The translations under genes were made by a program, and so were the position numbers. From positions 1 to 22,040 of the forward strand of contig JAZRNH010000058.1 in NCBI GenBank assembly GCA_045648025.1: 22,040 nt of DNA. Reading direction: 5' to 3'. The notes under the pieces are model-generated. The model searched no databases and was not told where the DNA came from. It saw only the letters and a list, made by a program, of their open reading frames with translations. Source of the DNA: RGIG1681 sp045648025. GTDB lineage: Bacteria > Bacillota > Clostridia > Christensenellales > UBA1242. Every line of letters starts with the position of its first letter. Positions within the stretch are counted from its first letter, which is position 1. This document shows, piece by piece, positions 6,814-13,886 of the stretch.

Positions 6814-6829
6814 CAGATAAAAATGTCAA
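6801..6829 (-). promoter_or_regulatory. distal promoter of the rpmG-rplA unit
   Basis: TTGACA (6824-6829), 17-nt spacer, TAAAAT (6801-6806) on the minus strand. This is a strong sigma-A match about 90 bp upstream of the proximal promoter, giving tandem control of the ribosomal and translocase genes. Confidence 0.7.
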
Positions 6830-6873
6830 TATTTTTTAAAAAACATTTTATTTGTTAAATTTTAGAGTTGATA

Positions 6874-6902
6874 TTTACTATTTTTTAAGTTGGTGTTATA
6901 AT
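6874..6902 (+). promoter_or_regulatory. promoter of the ART-like gene
   Basis: TTTACT (6874-6879), 17-nt spacer and a perfect TATAAT (6897-6902) preceded by a TGn extension. The predicted +1 near 6909 lies downstream of the first in-frame start at 6852, which supports the ATG at 6924. Confidence 0.75.
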
Positions 6903-6923
6903 CGTTTGCAGGAAGTTATAATA

Positions 6924-7703
6924 ATGTTATCCACAAAAGAAAAGTTAGAAATTTTATTTGCAACAATGCAAAATTATTTAAAAGAAATCGGCGAAACCGC
7001 TGATTCTTTTAACGAAGCTGCTTTTCTTCTTAAAAATAAAACTTTAAGAAATGAGCTCTTTAAAACTGCTGTTTATCTTGCAGATTTTAATCACCTTCCA
7101 CAAATTATATCTGATGAAAAATATCAAAAACTTCCCGCGGTAAATTTTAAATATATGGGATTTGATTTAAAACCAGAAGAATTGTATCGTGGTTCAAAAA
7201 TCATTGAACACCACTCAAATCTTCTCTGTGACAAAAATTACCACTTGGGGGTTGGAGATGTTTGCAACGGGCTTTATGCCTCACTAAACTTTCAAACCGC
7301 TCTTTCATACACAAGAATAGAACCAATTGAATCACTTGTTTTGAAACTAAAAATTCCAGCTGCAAGAGTTATCGACGATATTTCGCTCAGCTGTGATCTT
7401 TCAAGAATTGTTGAAGGCTATGAACCTTTTAATGATGAACACAGAGAAACAATTGTTAACATTAAAAACTTTTTTGAACAATTGCCAAATTCGGCTGAAA
7501 AAAATTTGTTTTCATTTTTACTTTTTGATGATCTTGCAATTGTGGCTTCACTTTTAGGCTATGATGCAATTTATGACCACAACTTTCCATCACTTGCAAT
7601 TTTAAACAGAGAAAAAATTGTGGTTTCACAAAAAGAGTTTAACCGAATATGCTCAGCATCAGCCACACACAAAAACTCCGTCATCACAAAAAATTTAGAA
7701 TAA
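6924..7703 (+). CDS. possible ADP-ribosyltransferase-fold protein, function unknown
   Basis: A 259-residue soluble protein with no signal peptide. The start at 6924 has AGGAAG 9 nt upstream and lies just after the promoter. Residues 1-80 look helical. From 87 the order of motifs resembles ART-fold domains: LYRG with Arg89; GLYASLNFQTALSY (116-129), like the 'G-Y-S...A..Y' strand-helix; then LGYDAIYD (211-218) and LAILNREKIVV (224-234), like the closing strands of many toxin and phage ARTs. The usual catalytic Glu is not evident, so activity is doubtful. It is transcribed away from the ribosomal unit, isolated by its own promoter and terminator. This is weak, motif-level similarity; it may be an unrelated fold. 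Confidence 0.4.
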   Translation: MLSTKEKLEILFATMQNYLKEIGETADSFNEAAFLLKNKTLRNELFKTAVYLADFNHLPQIISDEKYQKLPAVNFKYMGFDLKPEELYRGSKIIEHHSNLLCDKNYHLGVGDVCNGLYASLNFQTALSYTRIEPIESLVLKLKIPAARVIDDISLSCDLSRIVEGYEPFNDEHRETIVNIKNFFEQLPNSAEKNLFSFLLFDDLAIVASLLGYDAIYDHNFPSLAILNREKIVVSQKEFNRICSASATHKNSVITKNLE

Positions 7704-7731
7704 AAAAAGATAGGTTTTCGCCTATCTTTTT
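7704..7731. terminator. bidirectional intrinsic terminator
   Basis: Perfect 11-bp stem AAAAAGATAGG / CCTATCTTTTT (7704-7714 and 7721-7731) with a 6-nt loop, lying between two convergent genes. The T tract on either strand serves the ART-like gene (plus) and the FAD oxidoreductase gene (minus). Confidence 0.9.
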
Positions 7732-7737
7732 CTTTTG

Positions 7738-9114
7738 TTATTTCATAAGTTCTCTTGCCATGTAAACACCCATTGCAGATGCCATCATAAGGCCTCTTGT
7801 CCAACCACTGGCATCACCCAAACAATAAAGGTTTTTAACATTGGTGTTTAAGTGTTCGTCCATTTTTACCCTATTGCTATAAAACTTAACTTCTGGAGCA
7901 TAAAGAAGAGTTTCGTTACTAGCAAAACCAGGAACAACTTTATCCATTTGTTCAATAAAGTTTAAAATGTTTGTCATTGTTCTGTAAGGAATTGCAGCAG
8001 TGATATCACCAGCAACAGCATCAGCAAGTGTTGGTTTTAAGTTTGTTTGAGAAAGTTCTTTTTGCCAAGTTCTTTTTCCTGCTTTGATGTCGCCAAGTCT
8101 TTGAACCAAAATATGACCGTCACCAAGCATATTAACCATTTCGCTAACCTTTTGTGCATATGTGATAGGATCATCAAATGGATATGTAAATTTATGTGAA
8201 CACAAAATTGCAAGGTTTGTGTTGTTTGATTTTAAATCTTTATAACTGTGTCCATTAACAACAGCCAAATTGTTATCATAGTTTTCTTGAGCAACAAATC
8301 CACCTGGATTTTGACAGAAAGTTCTTACCTTGTTGTAAAATGGTGCTGGATAACCAATAAGTTTTGATTCATAAAGTGCACGGTTAACCTTTTCCATAAT
8401 TTCGTTTCTAACTTCAACTCTAACACCAATGTCAACAACACCAGCTTCTCTGCCAATGCCGTGAAGTCTGCACATTTCATCAAGCCAATCAGCACCTTTT
8501 CTTCCTGTTGCAACAACCACAATGTCTGCCAAAATGGTTTCGCCATTAACAACTGCACCTTTGCAAACACCATCTTCAACAATAACATCTTCACAGTTTT
8601 TGTCTGCCAAAATTTTAACACCGTTTTTCAAAAGATATTGCTCAATTGAATAATAAAGTTCATGAGCTTTTTCTGTTCCAAGATGTCTTATTGGACAATC
8701 AACAAGTTTAAGACCTGCAATTGTTGCATGTTTTCTAATTTCTCTAATCTCTTCGGTTTCTTCTGCACCTTCAACATGAGTGTCAGCACCAAATTCAAGA
8801 TAAACAGTATCTGTGTAATCAATAAACTCTTGTGCAACCTCTTCACCAACAAGTGATGGAAAATCCCCACCAACATCACGATTAAGTGAAAGTTTTCCGT
8901 CAGAAAATGCACCTGCTCCACTAAAACCAGATGTAATTTGACAATAAGGTTTGCAATGAACACAATCTTTTGTTTTTGATTTTGGACAACTTCTCTTTTC
9001 AATCAAATGACCTTGTTCAATGATTGTGATTTCGTCTTTTGAACCTTTTTTGATAAGTTCAAGTGCGGTGAAGATTCCCGCAGGACCTGCACCAATAATT
9101 AAAATTTTTCTCAT
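7738..9114 (-). CDS. FAD-dependent oxidoreductase, COG2509-like
   Basis: A 458-residue flavoprotein. The N-terminal Rossmann motif GAGPAG (8-13) followed by an acidic residue at the end of beta2 (E33) binds FAD. A Cys cluster C43-x7-C51-x2-C54-x3-C58 precedes SGFSGAGAFSDGKL, the pattern of the uncharacterised dehydrogenase family COG2509. A second nucleotide-binding strand (VVVATGRKG) and a C-terminal LYCLGDASGWTRGLMMASAMG complete the FAD domain. Substrate and partner are unknown; the four cysteines might bind a metal or cluster. It lacks features that would make it GidA/MnmG or TrmFO. AGGAGAG precedes the ATG. Last gene after tsaD (10-bp gap), ending at a terminator. Confidence 0.85.
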   Translation of the reverse strand: MRKILIIGAGPAGIFTALELIKKGSKDEITIIEQGHLIEKRSCPKSKTKDCVHCKPYCQITSGFSGAGAFSDGKLSLNRDVGGDFPSLVGEEVAQEFIDYTDTVYLEFGADTHVEGAEETEEIREIRKHATIAGLKLVDCPIRHLGTEKAHELYYSIEQYLLKNGVKILADKNCEDVIVEDGVCKGAVVNGETILADIVVVATGRKGADWLDEMCRLHGIGREAGVVDIGVRVEVRNEIMEKVNRALYESKLIGYPAPFYNKVRTFCQNPGGFVAQENYDNNLAVVNGHSYKDLKSNNTNLAILCSHKFTYPFDDPITYAQKVSEMVNMLGDGHILVQRLGDIKAGKRTWQKELSQTNLKPTLADAVAGDITAAIPYRTMTNILNFIEQMDKVVPGFASNETLLYAPEVKFYSNRVKMDEHLNTNVKNLYCLGDASGWTRGLMMASAMGVYMARELMK

Positions 9115-9124
9115 AAAACTCTCC

Positions 9125-10147
9125 TTAAAGTTGAATATTGCTGGTTGGAACTAATGTTTTAGGGTCAGCAATCCCCTTGTTTTCAATAAAGTTAAAATAT
9201 CCAGCTGAAGCAATCATTGCGGCATTGTCTGTGCAAAGTTTGAGTGGCGGATAAAAAACCTCTGCAGCAATTGATTTTGCCATTTTATCCATTTCTTCTC
9301 TTAGATATTTGTTAGCAGAAACACCACCTGCAAGAACGATTTTTTTATATCCATTTTTTTCTAAACAAGCCTTTGATTTTGAAACAAGTTGACCAACCGC
9401 TTCTTTTTGAAAACTTGCCGCAATATCTGGAACTGAAATTTCATTTTCTCTTTGCTTTTCATTGTGAATAAAGTTGATGACGGCTGTTTTTAAGCCACTA
9501 TATGAAAAGTTGAAATCTTTGATTTTTTCTTTATCCATATTAGTAAACTTATATTTTGCTTCGCCAAGTTCGGCTTGTTTTTGAATGTTTGGACCACCTG
9601 GATATTCAAGTCCACACTCTCTTGCAACTTTGTCAAAAGCCTCACCAATTGCATCATCAGTTGTTGTTCCGATAAGTCGTCTTGTTGTATATGTTTCCAT
9701 TTCAACAATTGCAGTGTGACCACCAGATACAATCAAACAAGCAAATGGCGGTTTTAAATCTTTGTGCTCAATATAGTTTGCAGCAATGTGTCCTTCAATA
9801 TGATTGACTGCAATAAGTGGTTTTTCGGTTTGATAAGCAAGTGCTTTTGCAAAGTTAACACCAACAATAAGTGCACCAAGAAGCCCTGCTCCATAAGTTA
9901 CGGCAATTGCATCAATATCATCAATTGAAACTCCAGCCTGTGCCAAAGCTTCTTCATAAACTGTGTCAATATTCATAACATGGTTTCTTGATGCAATTTC
10001 TGGCACCACACCACCATAAAGTTTATGAATATCAATTTGAGTGTTTGTCACCATTGAAATCACTTCTCTGCCATTTTTAACAACAGCAACAGAAGTTTCA
10101 TCACAACTTGACTCTATACCCAAAATCAAAATATCTTTTTTGCTCAT
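9125..10147 (-). CDS. tsaD: tRNA threonylcarbamoyladenosine transferase TsaD
   Basis: A 340-residue ASKHA-fold protein of normal length. With TsaB and TsaE it transfers threonylcarbamoyl from its AMP adduct to A37 of ANN-decoding tRNAs. Visible motifs: ILGIESSCDETSVA at the start; metal-binding H116 and H120 in NHIEGH; SGGHT (141-145); DDAIGEAFDKVAR (164-176); the GGVSAN phosphate loop (274-279); and CTDNAAMI (305-312), whose Asp completes the metal site. It overlaps the upstream TM2 gene by ATGA (4 bp), so translation is likely coupled; its AGGGAAG ribosome binding site lies inside that gene. tsaB and tsaE are not in this window. Confidence 0.97.
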   Translation of the reverse strand: MSKKDILILGIESSCDETSVAVVKNGREVISMVTNTQIDIHKLYGGVVPEIASRNHVMNIDTVYEEALAQAGVSIDDIDAIAVTYGAGLLGALIVGVNFAKALAYQTEKPLIAVNHIEGHIAANYIEHKDLKPPFACLIVSGGHTAIVEMETYTTRRLIGTTTDDAIGEAFDKVARECGLEYPGGPNIQKQAELGEAKYKFTNMDKEKIKDFNFSYSGLKTAVINFIHNEKQRENEISVPDIAASFQKEAVGQLVSKSKACLEKNGYKKIVLAGGVSANKYLREEMDKMAKSIAAEVFYPPLKLCTDNAAMIASAGYFNFIENKGIADPKTLVPTSNIQL

Positions 10148-10527
10148 AATCTTCCCTTATTTATGTTTTGATATTCTTTAACAAATTCACTAATAATTAT
10201 AATCAAGTCAACAATGTAGCCAATTCCAAAAAGCCCAGATGTGAACATATATATAATGCCAGTAACTATCTTGCCTTCCATAAATTTATGCACACCAATA
10301 TATCCAAACAAAATGCACATAATCATTTTTATAAGTGAATATTTTGGAATTTTATATTCAACAGGTGATGGCGATTCTTCTTCAACCTCTTCAACTTCTG
10401 GTTCAAAGTCTTTTTCAAAAAACACTTCTTCTTTATATCCACAATATTGACATTTGTAAGTGTGTTCGCCAATTTTTTCATATCTTGTTGCACCGCAACT
10501 TTTGCATTTGAATTTATATATTTTCAT
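10144..10527 (-). CDS. zinc-ribbon TM2-domain membrane protein
   Basis: A 127-residue protein in three parts. Residues 1-34 form a zinc ribbon (C8/C11 and C26/C29). Residues 36-58 are an acidic Glu-rich linker. Residues 62-113 form a TM2 domain: two membrane helices around a GYIGVHKFMEGK turn, with a GIGYIVDLIIII second helix. TM2 proteins occur widely in bacteria with no settled role. The gene lies 17 bp after prfB and overlaps tsaD by 4 bp, so it belongs to that operon. An AGGA site about 9 nt upstream supports the ATG. Confidence 0.85.
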   Translation of the reverse strand: MKIYKFKCKSCGATRYEKIGEHTYKCQYCGYKEEVFFEKDFEPEVEEVEEESPSPVEYKIPKYSLIKMIMCILFGYIGVHKFMEGKIVTGIIYMFTSGLFGIGYIVDLIIIISEFVKEYQNINKGRL

Positions 10528-10544
10528 TATATTTATTCCTTAAA

Positions 10545-11646
10545 CTAATCTGTTTGTTTATCATATTTAAGCTTTTCAACAATAAAATCTAAAATATCAC
10601 CATCTAAAACAGCGGTTGTGTCGCCTGTTTCAAAGTTGGTTCTGTGGTCTTTAACCATATTGTATGGGCAAAGCACATAAGACCTTATTTGACTGCCCCA
10701 CTCAATTTTTCTTTGACTGCCAATTTGTTTAAGTCTTTCAGCCTCTTTTTCTTTTTCAGCTTTTTCTGCAAGTTTTGCATAGAGCATTTTCATTGCAGTT
10801 TCTCTGTTTTGAGTTTGACTTCTTTCATTTTGACAAGCAACAATTATGCCTGTTGGAATGTGTGTAATTCTAACAGCAGATTCTGTTTTGTTGATGTGTT
10901 GTCCACCAGCACCACCACTTCTAAAAGTGTCAACTTTGATATCATCTGGCTTGACTTCAATTTTATTTGTATCTTCAATAATTGGCGAAACTTCTAAACT
11001 TGCAAACGAAGTGTGTCTTCTTTTGTTTGCATCAAATGGCGAAATTCTAACCAGTCTGTGAACACCTCTTTCACACTTTAAGTTGCCATAGGCATGTTCA
11101 CCTTCAACAAGTATGCTGACTGATTTATAACCCGCACCGTCACCATATAAATAGTTTAAAATTTTTGCCGAATAACCTTGCTTTTCAGCAAATCTTAAAT
11201 ACATTCTGTGAAGCATATCTGTCCAGTCTTGAGCCTCTTCGCCACCTGCTCCAGAGTGCAATTCAATAAGTGCTGGGCAGTTGTCAAATTCACCATCATA
11301 AAGGGTTTCTGCATAAAGTGATTCTGTGTGTTTTTGAGCTATTTTAAATTCTTTTTCAAACTCTTTCCACTCTTCTTCACCAGCAGCCTCAGATGAAAGC
11401 AAATCATACAATACAGACAAATCTTCAATTTCTTTTGTTGTTGTTTTGATTTTATCTAAAACCGAAACAACTGATTTTTTCTCAATGCCAACTCTCTTCA
11501 TTTTTGCGGCATCAGAATAAATTTTTGGATCTTGCTCTTCTTTTTCAAGTTCTTTTAAACTTTTCTCTAATGAAGCAATGTCAAAGACAGTGCACTGTTT
11601 GTGATTGCATTTCGCTTAAATTTTTAAGTTCTTCAATATCAAACAT
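10545..11646 (-). CDS. prfB: peptide chain release factor 2, with programmed +1 frameshift
   Basis: RF2 recognises UGA and UAA stops and triggers peptide release. Translation starts at the ATG at 11646 (AGGAGA 6 nt upstream), runs 21 codons to CTT TGA (11586-11581), and shifts +1 so that decoding continues from GAC (11582) to 10545: 366 residues in total, the normal RF2 length. The shifted frame gives DIASLEKSLKELEKEEQDP, typical RF2 sequence. The SPF anticodon tripeptide lies at 202-204 and GGQ at 247-249, close to the E. coli positions. Frameshifting on CUU UGA C lets RF2 level control its own synthesis. Reading only from the internal ATG at 11501 would lose 48 residues. First gene of the prfB-TM2-tsaD-FAD cluster. 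Confidence 0.95.
11580..11598 (-). promoter_or_regulatory. RF2 programmed +1 frameshift site
   Basis: The slip site CTT TGA C (11586-11580) is conserved, with the in-frame TGA at 11583-11581. The Shine-Dalgarno-like AGGGGG stimulator usually found 3 nt upstream of CUU is missing. Instead a 12-nt perfect palindrome, ACAGTGCACTGT (11587-11598), abuts the slip codon. Confidence 0.85.
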
Positions 11647-11665
11647 AATTTCTCCTACCACAAGT

Positions 11666-11694
11666 ATTATATATAACAAAAAGCAAAAAATCAA
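11666..11694 (-). promoter_or_regulatory. prfB operon promoter
   Basis: TTGATT (11689-11694), 17-nt spacer and perfect TATAAT (11666-11671) on the minus strand, just upstream of the prfB ribosome binding site. The predicted +1 near 11659 gives a leader of about 13 nt. Confidence 0.85.
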
Positions 11695-11727
11695 TTATAA
11701 ATAATTAAAATTGAATTTATGAGCAGC

Positions 11728-11754
11728 AAAAAAACGGGCGGTTTGCCCGTTTTT
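11728..11754. terminator. intrinsic terminator after the two-TM coiled-coil gene
   Basis: A 10-bp stem (arms 11730-11739 and 11745-11754) with a GC core ACGGGC/GCCCGT and 5-nt loop. On the minus strand a T tract follows, 6 bp beyond the stop at 11760. T and A runs on both sides make it potentially bidirectional. Confidence 0.9.
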
Positions 11755-11759
11755 GTTTT

Positions 11760-13457
11760 TTAAGAAAAGTTTGCAAGTCTATAACCAATATAACTTCCAT
11801 CAGCAAAAGTATATTTAACTGCATAACCCAAATCTTCATAGATTGCGGTTTCTGATGAAAGTTCAACAGATTCATCATCTTCAGACATATCAAGAACTGC
11901 GATTTTTTCAAAATTTCCAGTTTCTTCATACTTGTCAATAAGAGAAGCAATTTGTTTGATTGTTCCTGCATCACAGTTGCTAAGACCAAGTCTGTTTTCA
12001 ATAAGTTTCAACTTCATATAAACAAATGTTGGAACTTTTCTGTTGTTTTCAATAATTTCTCTTGGAATTTTAACACCATCTTGAAGTTTTGTTTCATAGA
12101 ACAAGTTGTTATATTTGATGGTTCCTTCATAATCAAAGAAGTGGTTCGCAAATTCCATTTTAACTTTCTTTAAAGCATCAGAACTTTTTAAACCTTTAAG
12201 CTCTAAAGTTTTTGTGCTTTTGATGTATCTGGTATTTAAAAATTTATCAAGCGAAGCAGAAATAAACAAATCGCTTTCAGATCTCAAATAAACAATTGGT
12301 TCTTTTGAAAGTTTTTTAACCGAAATGCCAAATGGGTCAACTTTTTTGCCTTCAAAATTCACTTGATAATTGAAAGTAAATTCAGACACATCTGCCATTC
12401 TTTTAATAAATTCAAATCTAACTTCATTGTTAAAATAAAGCCACTCTTTTTCAGAGATTTCTTTATAAATTGATTCAAAATCTTTTTCAGAAGTTTCAGG
12501 ATTTGAAATTGAATTGATTTTTGAAATTATATCAACAATTTCTTCTTCTTGGCTATCAAATAAATTTGTAAGGTCAAGCTTCATATTGTATGAAAGCATT
12601 TTATATTCTTTTGCCTTAGAAATAATTTCTTTAAAATCAATAGTGTCAGCACACTTTTTGAGCTCACCAACAAAACTTGAATTATATTCATATTTTTCAG
12701 AAGTGATTTTGTTGTATTTTTCAGAACTTCTTGCAAAGTCTAACTCTGCGGTATCTTTAACTTTTTTCTTGCCTTGAATTGTATAGTTAATATCATTTGC
12801 CTGTGATTGTTTTCTGCGGCTTAAAACCTTAAACATAATTGTTAATGCAGAAGACAAAGCAAATGTAACAGCGGCTGCAATTGATGCTTCAACAAATGTG
12901 AATTTATCTAAATAATAAAAAGTGAATTGAAGCATTGATGCAAGAACAGTAAACACAAGCATAAACACAAAAAATCCGTCAAAAAGTCTTGAAAATATAA
13001 GCTTTTTTGCATATGCGGTTGTAACCTTGTCATGCTCTTCTTTTGCTTTGTCAAAAACCCCTTTCTTTTCTTTCAAATCATCAGAAGCAGTTGCCGCAAG
13101 TTCATAACTTGCAGACTTATAAACTTCAAACTCTTTAAGCAAAATGTCTTTTTCAGGAAGTTCGCCATCTTTTGAATAACTTGCAATTGTGTAATACAAA
13201 ACTTTCAAATATTCAAGAGTAAGTCTGATTGATTCAAAACCAAGTTCACTTGCATAATCTTTAAAAAGCAAACAAATGCCTTCCAAATAATAATTGCCTT
13301 TTTTATAGCAATAACTTGGAAGTGAAGAAGGCCTTTCACTCATAAGTTTGTGATATGAATCATAAAAAGCCAACATATCTTTGTAAAATACGGCATTTTT
13401 AACAAAACCCGCTGTTGAAATAACATCTTTATCATTTTTATTAATTAAATGAATCAC
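11760..13457 (-). CDS. unknown two-TM coiled-coil membrane protein
   Basis: A 565-residue protein I do not recognise. Residues 1-150 are soluble, ending in a Lys/Glu-rich helix (about 110-150). Two adjacent hydrophobic segments follow, about 158-182 and 187-212, forming a membrane hairpin. A second charged helical region (about 215-300) and a mixed C-terminal domain of some 260 residues complete it. With short turns between the two TMs, both large domains should lie on the same (probably cytosolic) side. The start codon is GTG at 13457, with AGGTGA upstream. It has its own terminator, and a -10-like TATAAT at 13487-13492 is the best promoter candidate. No known domain, signal peptide or catalytic motif is seen. 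Confidence 0.8.
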   Translation of the reverse strand: MIHLINKNDKDVISTAGFVKNAVFYKDMLAFYDSYHKLMSERPSSLPSYCYKKGNYYLEGICLLFKDYASELGFESIRLTLEYLKVLYYTIASYSKDGELPEKDILLKEFEVYKSASYELAATASDDLKEKKGVFDKAKEEHDKVTTAYAKKLIFSRLFDGFFVFMLVFTVLASMLQFTFYYLDKFTFVEASIAAAVTFALSSALTIMFKVLSRRKQSQANDINYTIQGKKKVKDTAELDFARSSEKYNKITSEKYEYNSSFVGELKKCADTIDFKEIISKAKEYKMLSYNMKLDLTNLFDSQEEEIVDIISKINSISNPETSEKDFESIYKEISEKEWLYFNNEVRFEFIKRMADVSEFTFNYQVNFEGKKVDPFGISVKKLSKEPIVYLRSESDLFISASLDKFLNTRYIKSTKTLELKGLKSSDALKKVKMEFANHFFDYEGTIKYNNLFYETKLQDGVKIPREIIENNRKVPTFVYMKLKLIENRLGLSNCDAGTIKQIASLIDKYEETGNFEKIAVLDMSEDDESVELSSETAIYEDLGYAVKYTFADGSYIGYRLANFS

Positions 13458-13646
13458 TATATATCACCTCAGATTAAGTTTATCATATTATAAAAATTTC
13501 TCAAACAAATTAATGGCAGTTTTTAGCATTTTTTGGTAATAAATTTTCATTTTATTTTTATTAAAATTTATTTTTTTCATAATGCTTTTTTAATACTTAT
13601 TTTTTGTCAAAACCAGCCAAAATTCTCAGCATAAAAAACAACAACT

Positions 13647-13802
13647 ATGGCTAAAATAAGTTTTGTCAAAGAAAAAAGCCAAGGTGAAGTGGTCCCTCAC
13701 CTTGGCGGCATCATTTGTAAATTATTTCAACTTTGTTTTTTATCATTTGTAATTTTCTTTTGTAAACTTTTTCTTTTGATAATAGCGAACTTTCTTTTGT
13801 AA
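13647..13802 (+). CDS. doubtful 51-residue ORF with hydrophobic C-terminus
   Basis: The frame runs from ATG at 13647 to TAA at 13800. The first 20 residues are polar (MAKISFVKEKSQGEVV); the remaining 30 are hydrophobic with three cysteines and would span a membrane once. Against it: no Shine-Dalgarno site, overlap with the minus-strand terminator hairpin, and repeats that by themselves generate the CKLF-like residues. I include it only because small membrane peptides are easily missed; it is probably not a gene. Confidence 0.15.
   Translation: MAKISFVKEKSQGEVVPHLGGIICKLFQLCFLSFVIFFCKLFLLIIANFLL
13672..13706 (-). terminator. intrinsic terminator downstream of yfhO
   Basis: Perfect 10-bp stem GCCAAGGTGA / TCACCTTGGC (13678-13687 and 13697-13706) with a 9-nt loop, followed on the minus strand by six Ts (13677-13672). 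It lies about 180 bp beyond the yfhO stop, leaving a long 3' untranslated region full of repeats. Confidence 0.8.
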
Positions 13803-13859
13803 ACAGCCATCTTTTGTAAAATTTTCTATAACAAAATTGAACTTTTTCTTTTGTGTAAT
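13714..13859. repeat. cluster of CTTTTGTAAA-type repeats
   Basis: TTTGTAAA or TTTGTAAT occurs at 13714, 13746, 13759, 13796 and 13813, with degenerate relatives near 13774 and 13850. Several share a longer AACTTT(TT)CTTTTGTAA unit. Spacing is irregular (13-37 bp). On the minus strand they read TTTACAAAAG within the yfhO 3' region. Confidence 0.55.
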
Positions 13860-13886
13860 TTCATTATAACAGATTATTTTTGAAAT

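Larger units (their letters stand above)
13458..13886. other. 429-bp intergenic region
   Basis: It lies between yfhO (3' side) and the two-TM coiled-coil gene (5' side). It contains a TATAAT at 13487-13492 likely serving the latter, AT-rich DNA to about 13640, the yfhO terminator hairpin (13672-13706), a cluster of CTTTTGTAAA-type repeats (13714-13859) and a doubtful 51-codon plus-strand ORF (13647-13802). Confidence 0.7.

Noticed and set aside
7738..9114. MnmG (GidA) or TrmFO
   Set aside because: Length and motifs differ; the GAGAFSDGK and four-Cys pattern fits the COG2509 family.
10545..11501. prfB starting at the internal ATG at 11501
   Set aside because: This drops 48 N-terminal residues that are encoded upstream through the CTT TGA C frameshift, giving the normal 366-residue RF2.
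11581..11646. prfB as a pseudogene because of the early in-frame TGA
   Set aside because: The TGA lies in the known RF2 autoregulatory frameshift context and the +1 frame continues as intact RF2.
13714..13859. CRISPR array
   Set aside because: Repeats are only 8-15 bp, degenerate, irregularly spaced, and no cas gene is near.
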